A stretch of DNA of 46,421 nucleotides from Eubacterium sp. (GCA_022764265.1 JALERO010000103.1:1-46421), one strand, 5' to 3'. Positions 16,524 to 25,198 are shown, counted from the first letter of the stretch. A program made the numbers and translations. Notes: generated from the sequence alone by a model not told the origin.

Positions 16524-18617
16524 GTGGTTCAGATCGGTACAGTTTTAGGAGGAAGATATGAGATTCTGGAACATATTGGTTCCGGTGGAATGGCAGATGT
16601 ATATAAGGCCAGGTGCCACAAGCTGAATCGTTATGTTGCAGTAAAAATACTGCGCAGTGAATATAACGATGATGAACCGCTGGTTCACCGATTCACGAAA
16701 GAAGCCCAGTCAACGGCAGGGCTCAACCATCCGAACATTGTGAATATTTATGATTCCGGATATGAGTGGGGAATCCATTATATTGTGATGGAACTGGCGG
16801 AAGGAATGACGCTGAAACGGTATATCCGACGTTACGGAAGACTCAGTGTCAGAGAGACTGTCGATTTTTCCATCCAGATTGCAAGTGGTATTCAGGCTGC
16901 TCACGAGCATCACATTATTCATCGTGATATCAAGCCACAGAATATCTTGGTTTCCGACAGCGGCAAGATTAAAGTCACTGATTTCGGAATCGCAAAAGCC
17001 GCGACGGGAGACACCATTGCATCCAGTACCATGGGATCGGTGCGATATCTTTCACCGGAGCAGGCCAGAGGCGGCTACTCTGATGAGAGAAGTGATATTT
17101 ACTCCCTTGGTATTACCATCTATGAGATGGCAACAGGAAAAGTTCCTTTTGACGGAGAAAATACCGTTGCCATTGCCCTGATGCATATCAAAGATGAAAT
17201 TACGCCGCCAAGATGTTATTTCCCGGATATTCCGGTGAGCCTGGAGAAAATAATTCTCAAATGTACCATGAAACATCCGGAAGAACGCTATCAGAGTGCG
17301 GCGGAACTGGTGGAAGACCTGAAAAAGGTATTTTCCTGTCCGGATGGCAATTATGTTTACATGAATCCTCTGGTGGATGATTCTCCGACAAAGGCCCGTT
17401 CCAGAGAAGAGATTGAAGAAATCAAAAAGTCGCTGTCTGACCATGGAGAGGCCGGAAATCCGGAAGAGGTGAAACTGGCAGAAAAACGTCCGGAATCGGA
17501 AGAAGACCAGAAGATAGAAGAAGATTATGATGACGATGCATCGATGAATCCCAAAATGGAAAAAATGATCATGGGAATTACCATTGTTTTTGGAATTCTT
17601 TTAGGGTGTCTTGTGATTTATCTGGTGGGAACCTCCACAAAGCTTTTCCATTTTCCGGGTAAGGCAACCACAGAAAGTACGACAACGGAAAATACCACGG
17701 AAGCAGCCAGCACAGAGGAAACCGAATATGTACAGATGCCGAATCTTTTGAAATTGACAAGGGCAGAAGCAGAAGCTGAGATGAAGGCTCTTTCCTTAGA
17801 AGCTGTTTTTGAATATGAAAAAGGTGTGGATCAGAATGATCCTGCTTTGATTGTTGTGAAACAGCAGTACCAGAAGGGGGAATCTTTATTGCCGGGAACG
17901 GAAGTGGAACTCACCCTTGGCCTTGATGAGGATGCAACCACCGAGAATCAGCGGATTGAGGTACCTGCTCTGGTAAATTATACAGAAGACAAGGCAGTGG
18001 AAGAACTGGAGAAACTTGGACTAAATGTGAAGAAGATTTATGCCAACAGTGATACCGTGGAACAGGGCTATGTAATCAGGCAGAGTCCGAAAGGCGGCAG
18101 TATTGTTGACAAAGGTTTTACTATTACCATCACCATCAGTCGTGGTGTTTCTCAGGTTCTGGTACCTTCCCTCAGCGGACTTACCCAGGAGGTGGCAGAA
18201 AGAGAACTGAACCGGGTGGGACTGAAACTCGGTCAGGTCACCAGCGATTACAGCGGTCTGGTGGGAGTCGGAGAGGTTGTAAAACAGGGAATTCCTTCCG
18301 GCACAGCGGTAGATAAAGGAACGGAGGTATCCATTGTGATCAGCCTCGGCGAACAGGAAACTTATCATTATGAGGGAAGTGTCTCAATTACAGATTCTCC
18401 TTTTGGAGAAGATGGAGAGACAGGAACTGTAGAGCTGGTTTTAGAGCAGAACGGTTCATCCAAAACAATTTATTCTAACCGTAAGGCAACCTCAGGCACA
18501 TTTCCTTTAAATGTGGATTTTGAGAGCAAAAGCGGGGACGATGCGACGATTATTTTATATGTGAATGGAACAGAATATGATCGTTATGATGTAGAATGGA
18601 ATGCGGTGGCTGATTAA
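16524..18617 (+). CDS. prkC: PASTA-domain Ser/Thr protein kinase (PrkC/StkP type)
   Basis: Membrane Ser/Thr kinase, about 697 residues. Kinase domain: GSGGMADVYKA, VAVKIL, HRDIKPQN (near residue 133), DFGIAKA, SPEQARG. One membrane helix lies near residues 349-371 (MGITIVFGILLGCLVIYLVG). The outside part has three PASTA repeats, starting near QMPNLLKLTRAEA, RIEVPALVNYTED and QVLVPSLSGLTQE, which in this family sense muropeptides or lipid II. After them comes an extra C-terminal stretch of about 90 residues, rich in predicted beta strands (ETYHYEGSVSITD to YDRYDVEWN). GTG 16524 is preferred over 16515: GGAGGTGA lies 5 nt upstream. Confidence 0.94.
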   Translation: MVQIGTVLGGRYEILEHIGSGGMADVYKARCHKLNRYVAVKILRSEYNDDEPLVHRFTKEAQSTAGLNHPNIVNIYDSGYEWGIHYIVMELAEGMTLKRYIRRYGRLSVRETVDFSIQIASGIQAAHEHHIIHRDIKPQNILVSDSGKIKVTDFGIAKAATGDTIASSTMGSVRYLSPEQARGGYSDERSDIYSLGITIYEMATGKVPFDGENTVAIALMHIKDEITPPRCYFPDIPVSLEKIILKCTMKHPEERYQSAAELVEDLKKVFSCPDGNYVYMNPLVDDSPTKARSREEIEEIKKSLSDHGEAGNPEEVKLAEKRPESEEDQKIEEDYDDDASMNPKMEKMIMGITIVFGILLGCLVIYLVGTSTKLFHFPGKATTESTTTENTTEAASTEETEYVQMPNLLKLTRAEAEAEMKALSLEAVFEYEKGVDQNDPALIVVKQQYQKGESLLPGTEVELTLGLDEDATTENQRIEVPALVNYTEDKAVEELEKLGLNVKKIYANSDTVEQGYVIRQSPKGGSIVDKGFTITITISRGVSQVLVPSLSGLTQEVAERELNRVGLKLGQVTSDYSGLVGVGEVVKQGIPSGTAVDKGTEVSIVISLGEQETYHYEGSVSITDSPFGEDGETGTVELVLEQNGSSKTIYSNRKATSGTFPLNVDFESKSGDDATIILYVNGTEYDRYDVEWNAVAD

Positions 18618-18629
18618 GCTGCCGCATTC
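18599..18629 (+). terminator. Hairpin across the prkC stop codon (no T-run)
   Basis: GAATGCGGTGGC and GCTGCCGCATTC pair over 12 bp (two G-U) with loop TGATTAA, which contains the end of prkC and its TAA. No T-run follows (GTTAAAGAG), so it is more likely an mRNA stability or weak attenuation element than a full terminator. Confidence 0.45.
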
Positions 18630-18676
18630 GTTAAAGAGAGGATAATGACGAGACAAAGAGGGAAAGGAAAACAAGA

Positions 18677-19555
18677 ATGACAGGAAAGATTATGAAAGGA
18701 ATCGGTGGGTTTTATTATGTTTATGTGGAAGGCTGCGGTCTGTATGAGTGCAGAGCAAAAGGGATTTTCCGCAATAAGAAAATGAAACCGAATGTCGGAG
18801 ACATCGTGGAGATCGACGTTTTGTCAGAAGAGGCGAAGACTGGGAATCTCACGAAGATTCATCCGAGAAAAAATCAGCTGATACGTCCCATGGTAGCCAA
18901 TGTAGATCAGGCGCTTGTCATTTTTGCTGTCCATGAGCCGGAACCGAATTTTCATCTTCTGAATCGATTTCTTGTCATGATGGAATGCCAACAGATTCCC
19001 GTAACCATTTGTTTTAATAAGATGGATCTGGCAACGGATGAAGAAAGAGAAAAACTAGAGAAAGATTATGCGGGCAGCGGATGTCGCGTACTCTTTGCTT
19101 CGGCTGCAAAAAAACAGGGCGTCAGAGAACTGGAAGAGCTGCTCATAGGAAAAACAACTGTTATGGCAGGTCCTTCCGGTGTGGGGAAATCTTCCACCCT
19201 CAACTGCGTCAGCACCCATAAACAGATGGAAACAGGAACGGTCAGTGAAAAAATCAAGCGAGGCAAGCATACCACCAGACACTCGGAACTGATTTATCTG
19301 GGAGCGGATACATTTCTGATGGACACGCCGGGCTTCAGTTCTCTTTATCTGGAAGAGATGGATAAGGAGGAACTGAAATATTATTTTCCTGAATTCTCTC
19401 CTTATGAAAATCAATGCCGCTTCAACGGATGTGCTCATATCCATGAGCCTGGATGTAAAGTGAAAGAAGCTTTGGAACAGGGAGAAATCAGCAGAATGCG
19501 TTATGAAGACTACTGTCTGTTCTATGAGGAACTGGCACAGCACAAAAAATGGTAA
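18677..19555 (+). CDS. rsgA: Ribosome small-subunit GTPase RsgA
   Basis: RsgA (YloQ/CpgA), 292 residues, circularly permuted GTPase acting late in 30S assembly. An N-terminal OB fold (GKIMKGIGGFYYVYVEG) is followed by the permuted motif order: G4 (FNKMD), then G1 (GPSGVGKSS, about residue 164), then G3 (DTPGFSS). The C-terminal zinc knuckle is CRFNGCAHIHEPGC. It lies 59 nt after prkC. In B. subtilis rpe separates rsgA from thiN; here rpe is absent and thiN follows by 15 nt. Confidence 0.95.
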   Translation: MTGKIMKGIGGFYYVYVEGCGLYECRAKGIFRNKKMKPNVGDIVEIDVLSEEAKTGNLTKIHPRKNQLIRPMVANVDQALVIFAVHEPEPNFHLLNRFLVMMECQQIPVTICFNKMDLATDEEREKLEKDYAGSGCRVLFASAAKKQGVRELEELLIGKTTVMAGPSGVGKSSTLNCVSTHKQMETGTVSEKIKRGKHTTRHSELIYLGADTFLMDTPGFSSLYLEEMDKEELKYYFPEFSPYENQCRFNGCAHIHEPGCKVKEALEQGEISRMRYEDYCLFYEELAQHKKW

Positions 19556-19570
19556 AAGGAAGAATAGTAT

Positions 19571-20221
19571 ATGAGAATATTAATTGTTACCGGTGGAAAG
19601 GTAGATCTGGAGTTTGCCGGAAAATATCTGGAACAAGAACAATTTGACAGAATCATTGCCGCTGATTCCGGGCTTTCTTACTGTAATAAATTAAATATGG
19701 TTCCCACAGATATTCTTGGAGATTTTGACAGTCTGGATAATAATAAATTGCTGGAAAAATATGAAAAAGCCGGGGTACCTGTGAGGACCTTCCCAACCAG
19801 AAAAGATTACACGGACACTCATCTTGCTGTTTCCTATGCAAAAGAGTTAAAACCGGACGAAATCATCATCCTGGGAGCAACGGGTACAAGACTGGACCAT
19901 ACCCTGGCAAACATTGGAATGCTTGAATATATGGCAGAGGAAGGGATTGTTTGTAAAATCGTAGATGCTCACAATGAAGTGGAAATCCTTTGTGGAAAAA
20001 CAGAAAAAAACTATAAAAAACCAGAAGGAAAAACCTTCTTCTCTCTGATTGCCTGGAACGGACCGGTGACGGGCATTGATTTAGAGGGATTCTCCTATCC
20101 CCTGAAAAATGGTATGCTGGAAACGGCGATCAGCCTTGGAATCAGCAATGAGATTGTGGATCAATATGCCACCTTGCGGATGAAAACGGGAAAACTTCTG
20201 GTGATACAGGCAAGAGATTAA
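19571..20221 (+). CDS. thiN: Thiamine pyrophosphokinase
   Basis: ThiN, 216 residues, converts thiamine plus ATP to thiamine diphosphate. Family motifs: AADSGLSYC, DILGDFDSLD, PTRKDYTDTHLA, and ILGATGTRLDHTLANIGM. The C-terminal thiamine-binding part contains FFSLIAWNGPVTGIDLEGFSYPL. AAGGAAG is placed 9-10 nt upstream. Last gene of the def-to-thiN run; a terminator follows 8 nt after the stop. Confidence 0.93.
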   Translation: MRILIVTGGKVDLEFAGKYLEQEQFDRIIAADSGLSYCNKLNMVPTDILGDFDSLDNNKLLEKYEKAGVPVRTFPTRKDYTDTHLAVSYAKELKPDEIIILGATGTRLDHTLANIGMLEYMAEEGIVCKIVDAHNEVEILCGKTEKNYKKPEGKTFFSLIAWNGPVTGIDLEGFSYPLKNGMLETAISLGISNEIVDQYATLRMKTGKLLVIQARD

Positions 20222-20271
20222 AAGAAAAAGACGACGGCTTCCATGATTTAATCTGCCGTCGTCTGTTTTTT
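20221..20271. terminator. Bidirectional terminator between thiN and ychF
   Basis: AGACGACGGC (20229-20238) pairs with GCCGTCGTCT (20255-20264), followed by GTTTTTT on the plus strand. On the minus strand the same stem is followed by TTTTCTTT, so it can end both thiN and ychF transcripts. Confidence 0.85.
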
Positions 20272-20281
20272 CACTTCTTAA

Positions 20282-21379
20282 TTATACATTAAATTTAAAC
20301 AGGACCACATCACCATCCTGCATGATGTATTCTTTTCCTTCGGAACGAACCAGTCCTTTGTCTCTGGCAGCGGCCATACTTCCGTTGGCAATCAGATCAT
20401 CATAGCTGATGACATCGGCTTTGATAAATCCCCGCTCAAAATCAGAATGAATTTTACCGGCAGCCTGAGGTGCCTTGGTTCCTTTTGGAATCGTCCATGC
20501 CTTTGATTCAATCGGACCGGCCGTCAGGTAAGAGATTAATCCCAGAAGGCTGTAGCTTGCCTTGATCAATTTCTCCAGACCGGATTCCTTCAGACCGAGA
20601 TCTTCCAGAAACATTGCTTTTTCGTCATCATCCAGTTCCGCGATTTCCTGTTCAATCTGAGCACAGACAACAAATACTTCTGAATCACATCCCTGTGCAT
20701 ATTCCTTAACTGTATTCACATAATCATTGGAGGCACCGTCATCGGCCAGGTCATCTTCGCTTACGTTAGCCGCAAAAATAACCGGCTTGTCTGTGAGAAG
20801 GTTACATTCTGCCAGCAGCTTCTGCTCATCTTCGTCCTCTGTGGCAAAGGTTTTGGCCAGTTGACCGTCTTCCAGATGCGCTTTAACCTTTTTCAGGAAT
20901 TCTACTTCTGCCGCAATCTTTTTGTCATTGTGAGCGGCGCGGGCAGACTTGGCAATACGACGGTCTAATACCTCAATATCAGAGAAAATCAACTCAAAAT
21001 TAATTGTTTCAATATCACGAAGCGGGTTTACGCTGCCATCTACATGGATTACATTGCTGTCGTCAAAGCATCGTACCACATGAACAATGGCATCCACTTC
21101 ACGAATGTTGGCAAGGAACTGATTACCCAGACCTTCTCCCTTTGATGCACCCTTCACGAGTCCTGCGATATCCACAAATTCAATGACAGCAGGGACAATC
21201 TTCGCGGAATCATACATGTCGGATAAAACCTGAAGACGTTTGTCAGGAACCGGAACGATTCCGATGTTTGGATCTATGGTACAGAAAGGGTAGTTGGCGG
21301 ATTCGGCGCCTGCCTTGGTCAGAGAATTGAATAAAGTACTTTTTCCGACGTTTGGAAGGCCGACAATACCTAATTTCAT
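20282..21379 (-). CDS. ychF: YchF/Ola1-family P-loop NTPase
   Basis: YchF, 365 residues, an Obg-related NTPase of the translation/stress-response group. The P-loop is GLPNVGKSTLFNSLT, the switch region DIAGLVKGASKGEGLGNQF, and AANVSEDD stands where NKxD would be in a GTPase; such changes explain why this family favours ATP. A C-terminal TGS domain is present (DFERGFIKADVISYDDL, then DGDVVLFKFNV). GGAGG is 8 nt before the ATG. The gene runs against its neighbours. Confidence 0.95.
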   Translation of the reverse strand: MKLGIVGLPNVGKSTLFNSLTKAGAESANYPFCTIDPNIGIVPVPDKRLQVLSDMYDSAKIVPAVIEFVDIAGLVKGASKGEGLGNQFLANIREVDAIVHVVRCFDDSNVIHVDGSVNPLRDIETINFELIFSDIEVLDRRIAKSARAAHNDKKIAAEVEFLKKVKAHLEDGQLAKTFATEDEDEQKLLAECNLLTDKPVIFAANVSEDDLADDGASNDYVNTVKEYAQGCDSEVFVVCAQIEQEIAELDDDEKAMFLEDLGLKESGLEKLIKASYSLLGLISYLTAGPIESKAWTIPKGTKAPQAAGKIHSDFERGFIKADVISYDDLIANGSMAAARDKGLVRSEGKEYIMQDGDVVLFKFNV

Positions 21380-21420
21380 AAAATCTTCCTCCGTTTATTA
21401 TAGTAATATTTCAATCTATA

Positions 21421-21450
21421 ATTCTAGCATACATTGAATCGGACTGACAA
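21421..21450 (-). promoter_or_regulatory. Sigma-A promoter of ychF
   Basis: Read on the minus strand: TTGTCA, 18 bp spacer, TAGAAT preceded by TGC (extended -10). Confidence 0.5.
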
Positions 21451-21500
21451 GAAATTTTATGAAAACCATAAAAGAAAATAGATAAAAAATTGATTGGGTA

Positions 21501-21529
21501 TGTACATTTGATTCGGTTTCGACTATAAT
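21501..21529 (+). promoter_or_regulatory. Sigma-A promoter of lgt
   Basis: TGTACA (21501-21506), 17 bp spacer, TATAAT (21524-21529). The -35 is weak. Confidence 0.45.
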
Positions 21530-21586
21530 TTATTTCGATAAAATTGCTTCAATATATTAGATATAGATATGAAAAAGGAGGATTCG

Positions 21587-22489
21587 ATGCAATATACAGA
21601 TATCAGATTTCCCCATCTGGGAATTGTGCTTTCTCATGTGGGAAGATATATTTCTATCGGGAATTTTCAGATTATGTTTTATGGAATCATCATCGCCATC
21701 GGATTTTTGGCGGGATTGTTGGTTGCCCAGAAGGAGGCCAGGCGAACCGGTCAGAATCCGGAGATCTATATGGACTATCTTCTCTGTATGGTCGTTCCGG
21801 CGATTATTGGAGCCAGAGCATATTATGTAATTTTTTCCTGGGATTATTATAAAAACAATCCCATTGAGGTTTTATATCTTCGCCAGGGCGGCCTTGGAAT
21901 CGTGGGAGGGGTAACCGCTGCAATTCTGGTGCTCTTAATTTTTGCAAAGGTGAGAAAGCAGAAGACCTTACTTATGCTGGATACCATGAGCATGGGGCTT
22001 CTGGTTGGGCAGATCATCGGAAGATGGGGGAACTTTTTTAACCGGGAAGCCTTTGGAGGATACACAGACGGTTTGTTTGCCATGCAGATTCCTTTAAAAT
22101 ATTTTGAACAGTATGGCAGATTGGGAGAACTGAATAACGGAGGAATCCTGGATCATCTGGTAACCCTGAATGTGGGAGGACAGACATTGGATTATATTCA
22201 GGTTCACCCAACCTTTTTATATGAAGGATTATGGAATTGCCTGATTTTGCTGATCATTTTTTTGTATCGAAAACACAAAAAATTTGACGGAGAATTATTC
22301 TGTATATATCTGATGGGATACGGCATGGGAAGATTTTTGATTGAGAGTCTGCGGGTCGATCAGCTTCAGATCGGTCACACTGGAATCGCTGCAACACAGG
22401 TGGTATGTATCTGTATTTTCATCGGTGGACTCATTGGAATTATAATGGGCAGACGAAGAAAAAGACAGGAATTGGCAGTCACTCGCTGA
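21587..22489 (+). CDS. lgt: Prolipoprotein diacylglyceryl transferase
   Basis: Lgt, 300 residues, transfers diacylglycerol from phosphatidylglycerol to the lipobox Cys of prolipoproteins in the membrane. About seven hydrophobic segments are visible. The family signature is GRWGNFFNREAFGG, preceded by the RQGGLGIVGG segment; HPTFLYEGLWN and GRFLIESLRVD are also typical. The track start at 21569 would place the Shine-Dalgarno inside the gene; AAGGAGG at 21575-21581 instead serves ATG 21587 (MQYTDIRFPH). The gene stands alone. Confidence 0.95.
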   Translation: MQYTDIRFPHLGIVLSHVGRYISIGNFQIMFYGIIIAIGFLAGLLVAQKEARRTGQNPEIYMDYLLCMVVPAIIGARAYYVIFSWDYYKNNPIEVLYLRQGGLGIVGGVTAAILVLLIFAKVRKQKTLLMLDTMSMGLLVGQIIGRWGNFFNREAFGGYTDGLFAMQIPLKYFEQYGRLGELNNGGILDHLVTLNVGGQTLDYIQVHPTFLYEGLWNCLILLIIFLYRKHKKFDGELFCIYLMGYGMGRFLIESLRVDQLQIGHTGIAATQVVCICIFIGGLIGIIMGRRRKRQELAVTR

Positions 22490-22490
22490 G

Positions 22491-22519
22491 TTGACATTAG
22501 TAATAGTTTCTGTTATTAT
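22491..22519 (+). promoter_or_regulatory. Sigma-A promoter of rubrerythrin with palindromic -10 region
   Basis: TTGACA (22491-22496), 17 bp spacer, TATTAT (22514-22519). The palindrome-like TTATAATATTATCA (22516-22529) overlaps the -10. It resembles a PerR/Fur-type 7-1-7 box but lacks the central base. Confidence 0.6.
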
Positions 22520-22542
22520 AATATTATCAGTTAAGTCTTGAA

Positions 22543-22609
22543 CAGAATACGGGAAAATAGTATACTATATTCTGGAAGAACTGTGGCAGACTGCACGGTG
22601 AGAGTGCAG
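22543..22609 (+). promoter_or_regulatory. Structured 5' leader of rubrerythrin
   Basis: Two structures can be drawn. One is CAGAATA/TATTCTG (22543-22549 with 22568-22574), enclosing part of the perfect 12-bp palindrome ATAGTATACTAT (22557-22568). The other is CTGCAC-ggtgaga-GTGCAG (22591-22609). I recognise no riboswitch class. Confidence 0.35.
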
Positions 22610-22637
22610 ATGCGATTTGATCAAGGAGGTACAAGAA

Positions 22638-23300
22638 ATGTCTAAATGGAAATGTAAAATTTGTGGCTATATTTATGAAGGTGAAGAATTACCGGCTGAT
22701 TTCACCTGTCCGCTGTGTAAACAGCCAGCTTCCGCTTTTGAAAAGGTAGAAGAAGCACCTGCAGCAGGTGGATCTGTATACGCTGGAACAAAGACAGAGC
22801 AGAATCTTAAAGACGCTTTCGCAGGCGAAAGCCAGGCCCGTAACAAATATACTTATTTCGCAGAGGTTGCTCAGAGAGAAGGTTACGAAGAATTAGCTGA
22901 AATCTTCCTGAAAACTGCACGTAACGAGCAGGAACATGCACGCGTATGGTTCCAGGAGCTGGGCGGCATCGGCTCAACAGCAGACAACCTTCTTGCAGCA
23001 GCTGAAGGTGAGAACTACGAATGGACAGACATGTATGATCGTATGGCAAAAGAAGCTGACGAAGAAGGTTTCCACGATCTTGCTGAACGTTTCCGCAAGG
23101 TTGGCGCAATCGAAAAACGTCACGAAGAACGTTATCGTAAATTACTCAACGACGTTGAGATGAAACAGGTATTTGAGAAGAGCGGACAGACTATGTGGGA
23201 ATGCCGCGTATGCGGACACATCGTTGTCGGAACCAAAGCTCCGGAAGTATGTCCGGTATGTAAATACAGCCAGTCTTACTTCGAAGTACACACAAAATAA
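22638..23300 (+). CDS. Rubrerythrin with rubredoxin-like domains at both ends
   Basis: A 220-residue non-haem iron protein for peroxide detoxification in anaerobes. It has a rubredoxin-like Cys4 knuckle at the N-terminus (C6, C9, C24, C27; [14 protein letters not shown]), a ferritin-like diiron domain with its Glu/His ligands ([44 protein letters not shown]), and a second Cys4 knuckle at the C-terminus (C189, C192, C205, C208; CRVCGH, CPVC). Classical rubrerythrin has only the C-terminal knuckle and reverse rubrerythrin only the N-terminal one. ATG 22638 follows AAGGAGGT; the track's 22617 start lies upstream of that site. Monocistronic between its promoter and a strong terminator. Confidence 0.92.
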   Translation: MSKWKCKICGYIYEGEELPADFTCPLCKQPASAFEKVEEAPAAGGSVYAGTKTEQNLKDAFAGESQARNKYTYFAEVAQREGYEELAEIFLKTARNEQEHARVWFQELGGIGSTADNLLAAAEGENYEWTDMYDRMAKEADEEGFHDLAERFRKVGAIEKRHEERYRKLLNDVEMKQVFEKSGQTMWECRVCGHIVVGTKAPEVCPVCKYSQSYFEVHTK

Positions 23301-23332
23301 AGAAGCGCAGCTTCTATAATAACTGTTTATTC

Positions 23333-23374
23333 AATCCGTTCACGTAACAACAGGTTATGTGAACGGATTTTTTT
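23333..23374 (+). terminator. Intrinsic terminator after rubrerythrin
   Basis: AATCCGTTCACGTAAC pairs with GTTATGTGAACGGATT (one internal mismatch), followed by a T-run. Confidence 0.9.
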
Positions 23375-23413
23375 ACAAATTTTTTACATATTGTTTCTGC
23401 AAAGCCATAAGAC

Positions 23414-23442
23414 TTGCTAAACAGATTCTTTTGTGCTATAAT
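23414..23442 (+). promoter_or_regulatory. Sigma-A promoter of the ABC exporter pair
   Basis: TTGCTA (23414-23419), 17 bp spacer, TATAAT (23437-23442) with TGC just before it (extended -10). The leader is about 75 nt and contains a weak ATTCTTT/AAAGAAT stem. Confidence 0.65.
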
Positions 23443-23525
23443 TCCTTAGGTTTTTAACTTAAAAAGAAGATAATTCTTTCAACTTGTATGCAAAAGAATA
23501 GATAGCCATTCGGCTGGAGGAAATT

Positions 23526-24308
23526 ATGAAGCGTTTTTGGAAAGATTTAAAAGGACATTATAAATATGCCCTGTATGCAGCCAAGTCTGAGCTTAAGTCG
23601 GAGGTTGCGAATTCGTATCTGAACTGGATATGGTGGGTATTGGAGCCGTTTTGCTTTATGCTGATTTACTCCTTTATCTTTGGCGTGGTATTTAATGCCA
23701 AGGAACCAAATTTTAGTGTGTTTATTTTCATTGGTCTGACGGCGTGGGATTTTTTCAGCAGATGCTTGAATCAGAGCGTCAAACTCATGAAAAACAATAA
23801 GTCCATTGTGACTAAGGTTTATATTCCGAAGTTCATTTTATTGATATCGAAGATGTTTTTCAATGGTTACAAAATGTTCATTCAGTTTTTTATCATTATT
23901 GTCATGATCATTTATTTCAGAATACCGATCACATGGAATATAATTTTTGTGGTGCCGATCTTACTTACACTTTTTGTAGTGACATTTGCATGTATGACCC
24001 ATCTGATGCATTATGGTGTGTTTGTACAGGACTTGGCCAATGTTGTGACGATCGTGTTGCGAATGGTGTTTTATATGACCGGTATCTTTTATAACATTGA
24101 AAAAAGACTGCCGCCGAAATACATTGGACTTCTCATGAAAGCAAACCCGATGGCTTTGATTTTGAGCAGTCTCAGAAAGTGTATTCTATATGCCCAGACA
24201 CCGGATATAAAGTGGATAATGATCTGGTTTGTAATCGGAATTATTGTGGCAGCGTTTGGCGTTCGTAAGATTTATAAGAATGAAAACAGCTATGTAAAGG
24301 TGATTTAA
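23526..24308 (+). CDS. ABC-2 type exporter permease (TagG/Wzm-like)
   Basis: A 260-residue membrane protein with about six hydrophobic segments and the TagG/Wzm-type N-terminus (KYALYAAKSELKSEVANSYLNWIWWVLEP). The conserved region KNNKSIVTKVYIPKFIL and the late loop PPKYIGLLMKANPMALILSSLRK are typical of exporters of teichoic acid or O-antigen-like glycans. The actual cargo is unknown: no glycosyltransferase or wall-polymer gene lies in the window. Its stop overlaps the ATPase ATG by one base (TAATG). Confidence 0.85.
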   Translation: MKRFWKDLKGHYKYALYAAKSELKSEVANSYLNWIWWVLEPFCFMLIYSFIFGVVFNAKEPNFSVFIFIGLTAWDFFSRCLNQSVKLMKNNKSIVTKVYIPKFILLISKMFFNGYKMFIQFFIIIVMIIYFRIPITWNIIFVVPILLTLFVVTFACMTHLMHYGVFVQDLANVVTIVLRMVFYMTGIFYNIEKRLPPKYIGLLMKANPMALILSSLRKCILYAQTPDIKWIMIWFVIGIIVAAFGVRKIYKNENSYVKVI

Positions 24309-25042
24309 TGGAAGAACGAAAGAGTGCAATCAGCGTACGTAATGTATGCATTGATTATAAAAGTTTAAAATCAAGCTCCATAAAGCAGAATTTCTTTAAA
24401 TTAAAAAAAGTGGAGCAGGAAGTATTTCATGCAGTCCGCAATGTTTCTTTTGAAGTGCCGGAAGGACAAATCCTCGGAATCACCGGGAAAAACGGAAGCG
24501 GAAAGTCCACAATGCTGCGGGCAATTGCCGGGATTTTTTCTGCAGACAGCGGTGAGATCGATCTTCATGGACACACCATATCTTTGCTGTCCATCGGCGT
24601 TGGATTTAAAAATGAACTTTCCGGTAGAGAGAACATCATTCTATCCGGAATGTTGCTGGGCTTTTCAAAGGAATTTATTCTGGAAAAGATGCCGGAGATC
24701 ATCGAGTTTGCGGGAATCGGTAATTTCATCGATATGCCGGTTCGTACCTATTCAAGTGGTATGTATTCCAAGTTGGCTTTCTCCATCACAGCGATTCTGG
24801 AGACGGAAATTATGCTGATCGATGAGGTGCTGAGTGTCGGTGACCAGAAGTTCAGAAAGAAAAGTTATAATAAGATGAAAGAGCTGATCTCCAATCGGGA
24901 GCGTACGGTTGTGATCGTATCCCACAGTATGACCACTCTTGAGGATTTATGTGATCAGCTGATCTGGATGCATGATGGGGAGATTATCATGTATGATAAG
25001 CCGGAAATTGTACTTCCGGTGTATAAAGATTTTATGAGATAA
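24308..25042 (+). CDS. ABC exporter ATPase (TagH/Wzt-like)
   Basis: A 244-residue ATPase partner of the preceding permease. Walker A is GKNGSGKST, the signature is the TagH/KpsT/Wzt-type YSSGMYSKLAFS, and Walker B is IMLIDEVLSVGD. The N-terminus has the extra strand typical of this group (KLKKVEQEVFHAVRNVSFEVPEG). There is no C-terminal carbohydrate-binding extension as in long Wzt proteins, which fits a TagH/KpsT-like export mode. Cargo unknown. A terminator follows 18 nt after the stop. Confidence 0.88.
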   Translation: MEERKSAISVRNVCIDYKSLKSSSIKQNFFKLKKVEQEVFHAVRNVSFEVPEGQILGITGKNGSGKSTMLRAIAGIFSADSGEIDLHGHTISLLSIGVGFKNELSGRENIILSGMLLGFSKEFILEKMPEIIEFAGIGNFIDMPVRTYSSGMYSKLAFSITAILETEIMLIDEVLSVGDQKFRKKSYNKMKELISNRERTVVIVSHSMTTLEDLCDQLIWMHDGEIIMYDKPEIVLPVYKDFMR

Positions 25043-25060
25043 GTGAATATGAATGGTTAA

Positions 25061-25104
25061 AAAGCCTTCCGGGCAGGATAATACTGCTACGGGGGGCTTT
25101 TTTT
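25061..25104 (+). terminator. Intrinsic terminator after the ABC exporter
   Basis: AAAGCCTTCCG pairs with CGGGGGGCTTT (11 bp, two G-U), with a smaller GCAG/CTGC stem inside, then a T-run. Confidence 0.8.
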
Positions 25105-25169
25105 GTCATATCAGAAATTCTTTTTTCAATAATTGGAAGGAAAACAATAAAAATATACTCAAATTGTTA

Positions 25170-25198
25170 TTGCAATACCAATCTGGATGCGATAAAAT
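25170..25198 (+). promoter_or_regulatory. Sigma-A promoter of the division/cell wall operon
   Basis: TTGCAA (25170-25175), 17 bp spacer, TAAAAT (25193-25198). The expected start near 25205 coincides with the first MraZ-box-like repeat. Confidence 0.6.

Noticed and set aside
22543-22637. Rubrerythrin leader as a riboswitch
   Set aside because: The hairpins are short and match no riboswitch class I know; left as unassigned structure.
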